Shown here: one piece after another, positions 44,760 through 51,555 of the stretch
How the letters are laid out: the number at the start of each line of letters is the position of its first letter
How positions within the stretch are numbered: the stretch's first letter is position 1
From: Bacteroidia bacterium
GTDB lineage: Bacteria > Bacteroidota > Bacteroidia > Bacteroidales > VadinHA17
NCBI GenBank assembly: GCA_026391555.1
Contig: JAPLEB010000100.1
Coordinates: forward strand, 1-51,555
Length of the DNA: 51,555 nucleotides
Reading direction: 5' to 3'
Notes under the pieces: model-generated
Told to the model about the DNA's origin: nothing
Database searches by the model: none
The model's input: the letters and a program-made list of their open reading frames with translations, nothing else
Position numbers and translations under genes: made by a program

Positions 44760-44767
44760 CAAAAGTA
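44760..44767 (-). promoter_or_regulatory. Bacteroidota-type -7 box for pheT (TACTTTTG)
   Basis: On the minus strand TACTTTTG matches TAnnTTTG 37 bases before the pheT ATG, giving a leader of about 30 bases. No clear -33 partner is visible. Confidence 0.5.
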
Positions 44768-45101
44768 AGGATTTTTAAAATATGACAGTCGCCACTTGTA
44801 ATAAAACGGGATCAATTTTTTTCAAGAGGGCGTATGAAAGATCATCCATTTATTCTTCTTGATTTTGACTTTGTTACCTCCGTTTATCTTAGGTTCTTTG
44901 TTTACATAGCATTAAAAACTGGTTATACTTGCAGAGTAACTCTTTTTAAATTGAATATTTTGAATGTTTTTAACATGGCATGGGATAATATTTCATACAT
45001 TTGTTTAAACAACACATTTTAAAAATTTGATATAAAGTATTTTATTATTTAAATAATCAGCGTTAGCTAATATTCTTCCGCAGAAAACTGGTAATTTTTT
45101 A

Positions 45102-45164
45102 GAAGGACAAGAATAGTAAGCGATACGCTCACGTCAAGGCGTGGGCTTTCCTTATTTGTCCTTC
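45102..45164 (+). ncRNA. Candidate structured RNA element (nested stems)
   Basis: Three stems fit inside each other: 45102-45110 with 45156-45164 (9 pairs, perfect), 45117-45120 with 45151-45154 (4 pairs), and 45127-45133 with 45140-45146 (7 pairs, one G-T) around a 6-base loop. It lies about 100 bases before a hypothetical secreted protein gene. It may be a leader element, a small RNA or a mobile-element end. No known family is recognised. Confidence 0.4.
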
Positions 45165-45264
45165 AGGTATACCAGTACCTCTGCTCAGATGTAGGTTAAA
45201 GACCCATGCTGATGTTTTATAATAGCCTCATCAGGGTTTTGTGAGGCGTTAAAACATTAAAACG

Positions 45265-45948
45265 ATGAAAAAAAATCTAACTATTAGCATCTCTTTTCTA
45301 TTATCATTAATGCTAAATGCTCAATTAACACTAAATGCGCAGTATGTAGTAGTGAGTGCATCTGAATCAGATGCTAAAATTATTGTTGACGGACAGAATT
45401 TAGGGACAGGTACTTATAAAGTAAAAGTACCAAACGATGCTTGTGTCGATGTTAAAATTCAGAAAGTTGGTTTTTTCAACTACGAACAAACATATTGTGG
45501 TAAAAAGAAAGGAGGCCCTCCTCCAAAAAAACAGTTTTTTGAAATGAAAAAGGATGACGCTTATGAGGCTTCAATAAAAACTGACCAAGCAAATATTGAC
45601 TTTTCTATTGAGATAAATAAAAAGTATGATGTAACAGATGCCTGGAAATTAACAAGTCAAATTGTCACAGACTACTTTGATGCAATTGAAGTTGCTGATA
45701 AAGAAACCTCCTATTTAAGAACTGCTTGGAGTGTTCAGGTTTATCAACAAAATACAATAAGAACAAGGATGATTATTAAATTAGGTAATTCAAATCCGCT
45801 TACATATAAAATAAAGTTGGTAAGTGAATACTCGGGAGCTTCCGGAACAAGTGTAAAAGCTGATGAGCAATTTCGCGAGTGGGATCGGGTGTTGAGAAAA
45901 TATCAAAACATAGTTAGTGATTTTTCGACACGATTGGGTAATAAATAA
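45265..45948 (+). CDS. Secreted protein with PEGA-like domain, function unknown
   Basis: This is a 227-residue protein with a signal peptide (about 1-25). A PEGA-like beta-domain follows (about 28-72: VVSASESDAKIIVDGQNLG, YKVKVPNDACVDVKIQKVGF). PEGA-type domains are surface domains with no enzyme activity of their own. The C-terminal part (about 95-227) is alpha/beta and unrecognised, ending VLRKYQNIVSDFSTRLGN. Two cysteines (about 61 and 73) could form a disulfide. It stands alone between hairpins and a gene-poor stretch. I cannot assign a function. Confidence 0.7.
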   Translation: MKKNLTISISFLLSLMLNAQLTLNAQYVVVSASESDAKIIVDGQNLGTGTYKVKVPNDACVDVKIQKVGFFNYEQTYCGKKKGGPPPKKQFFEMKKDDAYEASIKTDQANIDFSIEINKKYDVTDAWKLTSQIVTDYFDAIEVADKETSYLRTAWSVQVYQQNTIRTRMIIKLGNSNPLTYKIKLVSEYSGASGTSVKADEQFREWDRVLRKYQNIVSDFSTRLGNK

Positions 45949-46378
45949 ATTGGGTTATATTCATCCTGTTCCTTAAGGACGGGGAAACAGCCCATATCAT
46001 CATAGCGAAATGTCTTCAGCAGGTTAGTGAGTAAGGTAATATACCTTATTAAAATAGATTTTAAGGGGGGGTATCATATTGAAAGACTTGTGATAAACTA
46101 AAAGTGAGGATGTGAAGAATCAATTATTTGCAAAAATCGGAAGTAAATAATTCAAAAGTACAAATGATTATCCTGTCGAGTTACTTATTACCCGTATTCC
46201 AACTGAGAATGATTTTGATTACACATTGGAGCTGAAAGAAGTGATTTTTTAAGTGTCTGGTATTTAATTAAATAAAGCAGAGAGGCAAAAATCAGGTTTC
46301 CATAAAACCGTTTAATACATTTAAATTATAAACGACATCAAAAAATAATATTTGGAGGTGGCCTAATTGTAAAATATC
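45949..46378 (+). other. Intergenic region of 430 bases with a palindrome and a possible remnant
   Basis: No intact gene is visible. It includes a perfect 7-base palindrome with a 3-base loop (46032-46048, taaggta-ata-tacctta) and a possible coding tail at 46151-46252. The region looks like remains of insertion or deletion events. Confidence 0.45.
46151..46252 (+). pseudogene. Possible coding remnant (33 codons, C-terminal tail)
   Basis: The frame 46151-46252 reads FKSTNDYPVELLITRIPTEN and continues with a charged tail to a TAA at 46250-46252. It looks coding but has no start, and a TAA stands in frame at 46148-46150. It may be the end of a lost gene; no family is recognised. Confidence 0.3.
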
Positions 46379-46786
46379 ATGGAAAACAACGAAAGAATCG
46401 TCTTTAATAACTCCTTTGGGACAGTCTCAGACAAGCGGATTATCCTTAACTATAAAAACGGATCAGAAGACATCCCAATTAAGCAGATTTCTTCTGTTTC
46501 GTTTGAAAGAAAACAAAATATTCTGTTTGCAATTTTCTATTTAATTATCGGAATCGGAATATTAGTTGGCACTTTCAGTTTGGAGCAAGTGCCTGGTGCG
46601 GTAATTATAGTTGCATTAGTATTATTCATTCTTTTTTCTCTTGTGGGCATTGCTTATTATATGGGGAATTATCAAATAAAAATCAGTGTATCTGGAAGAG
46701 ACAAAAAACCAATCAGAGTTGAATTGGCAAAGACAAAAGAAGGAAGAGATTTTTCTGAGGCAATAAGGAGACAAATAATTTCATAA
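46379..46786 (+). CDS. Small membrane protein, possibly DUF6232-like (PH-like fold), function unknown
   Basis: This is a 135-residue protein. The N-terminal part (1-45) looks like a PH-like beta-structure (IVFNNSFGTVSDKRIILNYKNG, DIPIKQISSVSFERK). Two transmembrane segments (about 47-67 and 72-98) follow, then a cytoplasmic tail (NYQIKISVSGRDKKPIRVEL). This build, a beta-sandwich with two helices in the middle, fits DUF6232-like proteins of Bacteroidota. It precedes the C10 protease by 44 bases in the same direction, but no functional link is clear. Confidence 0.7.
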   Translation: MENNERIVFNNSFGTVSDKRIILNYKNGSEDIPIKQISSVSFERKQNILFAIFYLIIGIGILVGTFSLEQVPGAVIIVALVLFILFSLVGIAYYMGNYQIKISVSGRDKKPIRVELAKTKEGRDFSEAIRRQIIS

Positions 46787-46830
46787 CAAGAATTTAGCCA
46801 AAAGGTTAGGAAACAAAAAAACATAGAGGC

Positions 46831-49800
46831 ATGAAAAGATTTTTAATCTTGTTATTATCTATTACTATAACAATCCAGATTTTTGGAAAACAAGTTACTG
46901 TTGAAAAAGCCCAAATTGTTGCAACCGCCTTCTTAATAAATCAGAAAGGAACAAACATAAAAAGTGCAACACAAATAAATTTGACACTTGTAGCTGAAAT
47001 CACTCCACAAATGCAAAAACAATGGAGTACGCAAAAAGGCGCAAACAGCATCACACCTGCATATTATATTTTCAATGTTAATGAAAACGAAGGGTTTGTA
47101 ATCGTCTCTGGTGATGATGCAGCAATACCAATACTTGGTTATTCAAACACGAATGGTATTGATGTAAATAACCTCCCTCCGGCTTTTATTAAATGGATGG
47201 AGGGATATAAAAAACAAATTCAATATTTACGAGCTAACAATGTTGCAACATCAGAACAAGCAAAAAACTTGTGGAATAATGTTGGCTCAACTTCAAATCT
47301 GAAATCAACCCAAAGTAGTGTGGCTCCATTAATTCAAACAAAATGGGATCAAGGGAAATATTATAATAATTTTTGCCCCAGGAAGTACTTTTGGAGTAAG
47401 AGAGCCTATACGGGTTGTGTCGCAACAGCAATGGCACAAATTATGAAATATTACAATTATCCTACTCAGGGAACAGGTTTCCCGGAATACTATCACTCTA
47501 ACGATTACGTAACGTATGGAACTCTCTCTGCAAATTTTGGAGCCACAACTTATGATTGGGCAAATATGCCCAATCAATTAACTGAATTTACAACTACAAC
47601 ACAAAATGATGCTGTAGCTACTTTAATGTATCATTGCGGTGTAAGTCTTGAAATGAATTATAATATTGATGGCAATCTAACGAGTAGTGCACAGACGAAG
47701 GATGTTGTGTATGCATTAAAGAACTATTTTCAATATGACAATAATATTACATTCATAAGTATTACAGATTATTACACAAGTTATGGGGATAGGTTTCTGG
47801 ATGAATGGAAAAAGACACTTAAGACGGAATTAGATAATAATAGACCGATGCAGTATAGGGGGTCTTCACAGTCAGGTGGAGGACATTCTTTTGTATGTGA
47901 TGGGTATGATGTAAACGATTTTTTCCATTTTAACTGGGGTTGGTCGGGTATGGCTGATGATTATTATTCGCTTATTGCGTTAATTCCAACAGAAACAGGC
48001 ATCGGGGCGGGATTAGGAGAATATACAGATGGTCAATCAGCAATTATTGGGATTAAACCAAAGGTAGGTTTAGATAAACAAATAGGTTTATATTCGTCTA
48101 TAACCATACCTACTATTTATCAATTATTACCATTTGATATTACAGCAAGCATCGCAAATTATGGCATAACAGATTTCACAGGAAGCTTTTGTGCTGCAAT
48201 ATTTGACAACAGTGGAGCTTTTGTTGATTATATTGAAATTAAAACCAATCAAAGTTTACTTGCAGGTTATTATAAAGCAAATGTTATATTCCATTCAACG
48301 GGCTTAGCTCTATACCCAGGAACATATTATATAGCAATGTATTACAAATCAGCCGATGGAAATTGGATTGCATTACAAAAGCATGGGTTTAATAATTATG
48401 TAGAGGTACAGGTACTTTCACCTTTCCCGGCTAGGAATTTAAGATTATATGATTCTATTCGTATTTCTCCAAACCCTATTATAAAAGGGCAACCCTTGGA
48501 TGTAACTTTTGATATTGCTAATTATGGCACTTCAACCTATAATGGTAAACTAGCAGTAGGCTTATATGACATAAAAGGGAATCTTGCTGAACTTATAAAT
48601 TATAATAATAGTTTTAGTCTAAATGCTGGGAATCATTTTACGAATGGGTTAAAGTTTAGTACAACGGGAATAACGTCTGAATTAGGTAGTTATATGATTG
48701 CTGTTATGGAAATACCTGATGGAGAAACCATAGGTTATGTAGTAACGCCTAACAATTATTTAAATCCTCTAATGGTTAATGTTTCGGCCCCACCTCTCAG
48801 TCAAGACCCTTACGAAAAAAATGATACAATAACTTCTTCTTATCTTCTTCCAGTAACATTTGTCGACAATAATGCAACAGTTACAACTGCTGGCTCAAAC
48901 ATTCATAAATCAGGTGATTTAGATTACTTTAAATTGAATTTGCCATCAGGTTATAATTATTCAATTAAAGCCAGAGTGCATGATAGTTATAATTCCGGGA
49001 ATGGTCAGACTTATACTTGTGATGTATTTTTGTCTTACAAATTAACTGCTGAGTGGTCGGATCTTTATGATGATTTTGTACCAAATCCAATATCTATGGA
49101 CAATGGCGGTATAGCAAATTTTGCCGTTATGCCTTATTTTATAGGAGCAACGGGTACATATTTGTTGGAACTAAATATCACTCGTTCCGCAATAGTAGCA
49201 ACAATTGCAAATGCTGCAACCAATTTGTCTCAAACAAGTTTTTCTGCCAACTGGAGCGGTTCGGCAACCGCAACAGGCTACCGGCTTGATGTTGCAACTG
49301 ATATTGGATTTACTACTTTCGTTACAGGCTATAATGATAAAGATGTTAGTAATGTTACAACATACAGTATTACAGGCTTAAGCGCTAACACACCATATTA
49401 CTATCGTGTAAGAGCTTATAATACAGGCGGGACAGGTGTCAGCTCAAATATAATTACTGTAACAACTTTATCCACACCAGTTTTGTCAATTTCAACAAAT
49501 TCTTTGACAATAGCAGCTGACGCCAACAGCACGAAGACTTTTGATATTACTTCAAATATAAGCTGGACAGCATTAAGCAATCAAAGCTGGTTAGTACTGA
49601 GTAGCAATAATGGTTCAGGTAATTCTACATTGGCGTTGGCTGTAACGGCAAACCCTACTACATCAACCAGAACTGCAACCGTAACTATTTCAGGAACTGA
49701 CGTAACTGCAAAAACAATCACAGTAACACAAGACGGGGCAACACCAATCTTGTCAGTTTCAACAAATACTTTAATAATTGCGGCTGAAGCCAACAGCACA

Positions 49801-50274
49801 AACACATTAGATATAATGTCAAATACAAATTGGACTGTTTCAAGTTCAGAGACCTGGTTAACTGTTAGTAGTGCAAGCGGAAATGGAAATGCTACTGTAA
49901 CTTTTACAGCACAAGCAAACAGAACGTTAACCAGAACAGCAATTGTAACTGTTTCCAGCGTAGGTCTTGCAGATAAAACTATTACAGTAACTCAGGATAT
50001 TCTAACCGGAATTAATTTAACTGAAAACGATTACATTAAAAGTTATCCGAATCCTGCTAAAGATTTTATCACAATTGACTTACAAGGATTAACCCAAAAA
50101 GTAAATGAGATTCAAATCATCAATATTTGGGGACAGCAACTAATGTTAATCAATTCACAATTAAACAATCAGATATTATATGTGCCAATAAATAATTTAC
50201 CCGAGGGTACATATTTCTTACTCTTTAAGATGAGTAATGAAATCATAACTAGAAAAATTATTATCAAAAAATAA
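46831..50274 (+). CDS. C10-family cysteine protease (streptopain-like), T9SS-secreted
   Basis: This 1147-residue protein starts with a signal peptide (1-20) and a SpeB-like propeptide (about 20-160). The catalytic domain has the nucleophile C196 (AYTGCVATAMAQIMKYY), H352 (GGGHSFVCDGYD) and FHFNWGWSG. C-terminal parts are two Ig-like repeats (about 415-650), a PPC-like domain (about 665-785), an FN3 domain (about 788-882), two BACON-type domains (about 883-970 and 971-1056) and a type IX secretion sorting domain (about 1070-1147, SYPNPAKDFITIDL to the end IIIKK). It is likely exported through the outer membrane and cleaves proteins outside the cell. C10 enzymes include virulence factors, but nothing here shows that. 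Confidence 0.92.
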   Translation: MKRFLILLLSITITIQIFGKQVTVEKAQIVATAFLINQKGTNIKSATQINLTLVAEITPQMQKQWSTQKGANSITPAYYIFNVNENEGFVIVSGDDAAIPILGYSNTNGIDVNNLPPAFIKWMEGYKKQIQYLRANNVATSEQAKNLWNNVGSTSNLKSTQSSVAPLIQTKWDQGKYYNNFCPRKYFWSKRAYTGCVATAMAQIMKYYNYPTQGTGFPEYYHSNDYVTYGTLSANFGATTYDWANMPNQLTEFTTTTQNDAVATLMYHCGVSLEMNYNIDGNLTSSAQTKDVVYALKNYFQYDNNITFISITDYYTSYGDRFLDEWKKTLKTELDNNRPMQYRGSSQSGGGHSFVCDGYDVNDFFHFNWGWSGMADDYYSLIALIPTETGIGAGLGEYTDGQSAIIGIKPKVGLDKQIGLYSSITIPTIYQLLPFDITASIANYGITDFTGSFCAAIFDNSGAFVDYIEIKTNQSLLAGYYKANVIFHSTGLALYPGTYYIAMYYKSADGNWIALQKHGFNNYVEVQVLSPFPARNLRLYDSIRISPNPIIKGQPLDVTFDIANYGTSTYNGKLAVGLYDIKGNLAELINYNNSFSLNAGNHFTNGLKFSTTGITSELGSYMIAVMEIPDGETIGYVVTPNNYLNPLMVNVSAPPLSQDPYEKNDTITSSYLLPVTFVDNNATVTTAGSNIHKSGDLDYFKLNLPSGYNYSIKARVHDSYNSGNGQTYTCDVFLSYKLTAEWSDLYDDFVPNPISMDNGGIANFAVMPYFIGATGTYLLELNITRSAIVATIANAATNLSQTSFSANWSGSATATGYRLDVATDIGFTTFVTGYNDKDVSNVTTYSITGLSANTPYYYRVRAYNTGGTGVSSNIITVTTLSTPVLSISTNSLTIAADANSTKTFDITSNISWTALSNQSWLVLSSNNGSGNSTLALAVTANPTTSTRTATVTISGTDVTAKTITVTQDGATPILSVSTNTLIIAAEANSTNTLDIMSNTNWTVSSSETWLTVSSASGNGNATVTFTAQANRTLTRTAIVTVSSVGLADKTITVTQDILTGINLTENDYIKSYPNPAKDFITIDLQGLTQKVNEIQIINIWGQQLMLINSQLNNQILYVPINNLPEGTYFLLFKMSNEIITRKIIIKK

Positions 50275-50376
50275 AGCTCCTAACTTCTTATCTATTATTG
50301 GTTTAACAAACTATAACGGGCCTTAAAACCCAAAGAGATTCAACCTAAGCATATTAAAATTTAAAACTGAAAAAAT

Positions 50377-50688
50377 ATGGCACTAATAAAATGTAAAGAA
50401 TGCAATGCACAAGTAAGCGACAAAGCTAAAAATTGTCCTAAATGTGGGGCACCTGTGATTATCAAAGAAATAATCAAATGTTTTGAATGTGGAACTGAAT
50501 TAGAAAAGGGGATGAAAGTTTGTTCAAACTGCGGAGTTGAACAGGAATTAAAGTATAAAATTATTGAAGACTCCCAAAAGGTTCTAGACAGGAACACAAC
50601 TGCGGCACTCCCTCTTCCTGTTAAAAAAAGCAATCGTTTGATGTGGTATGTAGTAAGTATTGGAGCTTTATTGTTGATTCTTATATAA
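50377..50688 (+). CDS. Zinc-ribbon protein with C-terminal membrane anchor, probably cut short by an IS
   Basis: The 103-residue product has two zinc-ribbon units: CKEC...CPKC (about 6-24) and CFEC...CSNC (about 34-51), each with two CxxC knuckles. A linker of about 35 residues precedes a hydrophobic segment (MWYVVSIGALLLILI) that ends abruptly at the stop. The stop TAA at 50686-50688 lies at the left end of the IS3 element (about 50689), so the protein was probably longer before insertion. Homologues usually carry a soluble domain after the helix. The function of the original protein is unknown. Confidence 0.75.
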   Translation: MALIKCKECNAQVSDKAKNCPKCGAPVIIKEIIKCFECGTELEKGMKVCSNCGVEQELKYKIIEDSQKVLDRNTTAALPLPVKKSNRLMWYVVSIGALLLILI

Positions 50689-50744
50689 TTAGCCCCAAAA
50701 CTTGGACAACAGGTATAATTTGAAAATTTATTAAACTTGTTGTT

Positions 50745-51023
50745 ATGAAAAAAAGAGAAAACCGCACATCAGGATTTAAATCAAAAGTTGTATTAGAGGC
50801 CCTTCAGGAGAGAAATACTCTTCAGGAAATAGCCAGGAAATACGATCTTCATCCTAATCAGATTACCACATGGAAGAAACAGTTTTTATTAGGAGCCAGC
50901 ACTATTTTTGAAAAGGGTTCGGTGTTAATCAATGAAGAAGATAAGGAAAAAGCAGAACTTTATAAGAAGGTTGGTCAATTACAAATGGAGATTGACTTCT
51001 TAAAAAAAGTACTGGGGAAATAG
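50745..51023 (+). CDS. IS3-family transposase, OrfA (helix-turn-helix part)
   Basis: This 92-residue protein has an N-terminal helix-turn-helix (SKVVLEALQERNTLQEIARKYD, HPNQITTWKKQF) and a C-terminal leucine-rich coil (ELYKKVGQLQMEIDFLKKVLGK). It binds the element ends. Its last codons contain a run of seven A residues at 51002-51008, a slippery site where ribosomes can shift to the -1 frame to make the OrfAB transposase. Confidence 0.93.
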   Translation: MKKRENRTSGFKSKVVLEALQERNTLQEIARKYDLHPNQITTWKKQFLLGASTIFEKGSVLINEEDKEKAELYKKVGQLQMEIDFLKKVLGK

Positions 51024-51555
51024 CCAGATCCGAAAGACTCTTGAAAGTGACAAAGCAAAGCAAGCTTAGTGTAAGTAAGCAATGTGATCTTTTGGAAGTC
51101 AGCCGAAGCAGTTTCTACTATGTTCCCCTAAACGATAGTTCTTTTAATCAAGAACTTATGAAACTTATAGATATACAATACATGGAGACTCCGTTTTATG
51201 GAGTACCCCGGATGACAGAGTATTTGCGAGAACTGGGGCATGAAGTAAATCCCAAACGAATAAGACGTTTGTATCGTTTAATGGATCTTCATGCTTTAGG
51301 CCCGCGGCCAAATACCAGTAAGCCTCATCAAGGTGATGGTCATACCATTTTCCCCTATTTGCTGCGCAATTTAGAAATAGTTCGTTCAAATCAGGTTTGG
51401 GCAATGGATATTAGCTATATGCCGGTAAATAATGGACATATGTATCTGGTTGCTATTATTGATGTTTATAGCCGTTTTATTGTCGGCTGGTCGCTTTCTA
51501 ATACGATGACTTCCGAATGGTGTAAAGAATGCCTGCAAGCTTCTATTTTGGCTTA
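51008..51555 (+). CDS. IS3-family transposase, OrfB (DDE integrase part, runs off window)
   Basis: In the -1 frame relative to orfA, the sequence is open from the slippery run at 51002-51008 to the window end. It reads RLLKVTKQSKLSVSKQCDLL (near the start), SFYYVP, TPFYGVPRMTEYL, then the integrase core with the first catalytic Asp in VWAMDISYMP and the second in AIIDVYSRFIVGW. The third acidic residue lies beyond the window. No stops interrupt it, so the element may be active. The OrfB part likely has no start of its own and is made by frameshifting. Confidence 0.88.

Larger units (their letters stand above)
44724..45264 (+). other. Intergenic region of 541 bases with possible RNA structure
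   Basis: The pheT promoter occupies the left end. The middle (about 44830-45060) is AT-rich with only a 62-codon open frame that has no recognisable protein features. The right third contains a nested hairpin (45102-45164) and a smaller hairpin (45225-45247, arms gcctca and tgaggc) just before the next gene. No tRNA pattern was seen. Confidence 0.5.
50689..51555 (+). mobile_element. IS3-family insertion sequence, left end (continues beyond the window)
   Basis: The element starts near ttagccccaaaacttgg, which fits the left terminal inverted repeat style of IS3 elements (a conserved acttggac-like core). It includes orfA and orfB of an IS3-type transposase. The right end and the second inverted repeat are outside the window, so its length and target duplication cannot be seen. 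It sits directly after the stop of a zinc-ribbon gene. Confidence 0.8.

Noticed and set aside
44834-45022. A 62-codon plus-strand frame in the pheT upstream gap
   Set aside because: AT-rich, with no motif, no leader and no neighbour in phase. I treat it as chance.
45040-45264. Integron attC-like site or group II intron end
   Set aside because: The region has nested stems and partial GTTA motifs, but the attC core pairs (RYYYAAC/GTTRRRY) and the group II domain V sequence do not match.
1-51555. CRISPR arrays, tRNA or rRNA genes
   Set aside because: No regularly spaced direct repeats, no tRNA TTCRA-type loops with acceptor stems and no rRNA segments were seen.

Overview
The window looks like chromosomal DNA of a member of the Bacteroidota. 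The evidence is a serine palmitoyltransferase of Bacteroides type, a type IX secretion sorting domain at the end of a C10 protease, TAnnTTTG-type promoter boxes, almost no Shine-Dalgarno sequences, and a sulfatase-rich polysaccharide cluster. Sulfated-glycan use fits a marine or sediment organism. Two serine-type sulfatases suggest that an oxygen-independent sulfatase-maturing enzyme exists elsewhere in the genome. No 16S rRNA or tRNA gene is visible, so finer placement is not possible.

Region 1 (1-21588, all minus strand) is a catabolic cluster read from right to left. It has six S1-type sulfatases, two PhoD-like metallophosphatases, a beta-propeller protein with a PL25-like residue set, a GH2-like enzyme with an appended domain, a GH39-like clan GH-A lipoprotein, a GH67 alpha-glucuronidase, a 5'-truncated sugar isomerase and the start of a Gfo/Idh/MocA oxidoreductase. 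Several genes are coupled by 4-base ATGA overlaps. Most products have export signals. The enzyme mix suggests a sulfated, uronic-acid-containing algal polysaccharide (ulvan-like or a sulfated glucuronan), but no SusC/SusD pair and no GH88/GH105 enzyme is in view.

Region 2 (21662-27815) holds membrane-lipid and metal-ion genes: a short-chain dehydrogenase and serine palmitoyltransferase (a probable sphingolipid pair), then on the plus strand a soluble PRC-barrel/MgtE_N/CBS protein, an Nramp-related transporter lacking the canonical Nramp metal-site motifs, and a PlsC-like acyltransferase. The MgtE-like gene has a strong Shine-Dalgarno sequence buried in a predicted hairpin.

Region 3 (27992-34960, plus strand) is an L-arabinose operon: sodium/sugar symporter, araA, araD, araB and a lipoprotein aldose epimerase.

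Region 4 (35034-44723, minus strand) is ordinary housekeeping: a membrane protein, nadD, gmk, a YicC-type RNase, a MATE exporter, a GNAT-like protein, a UbiA prenyltransferase, a macrodomain protein and pheT.

Region 5 (44724-51555, plus strand) is AT-rich and accessory: a possible structured RNA, two hypothetical proteins, a large T9SS-exported C10 protease with BACON and FN3 domains, a zinc-ribbon protein that ends at the edge of an IS3-family element, and that insertion sequence, which runs off the window.
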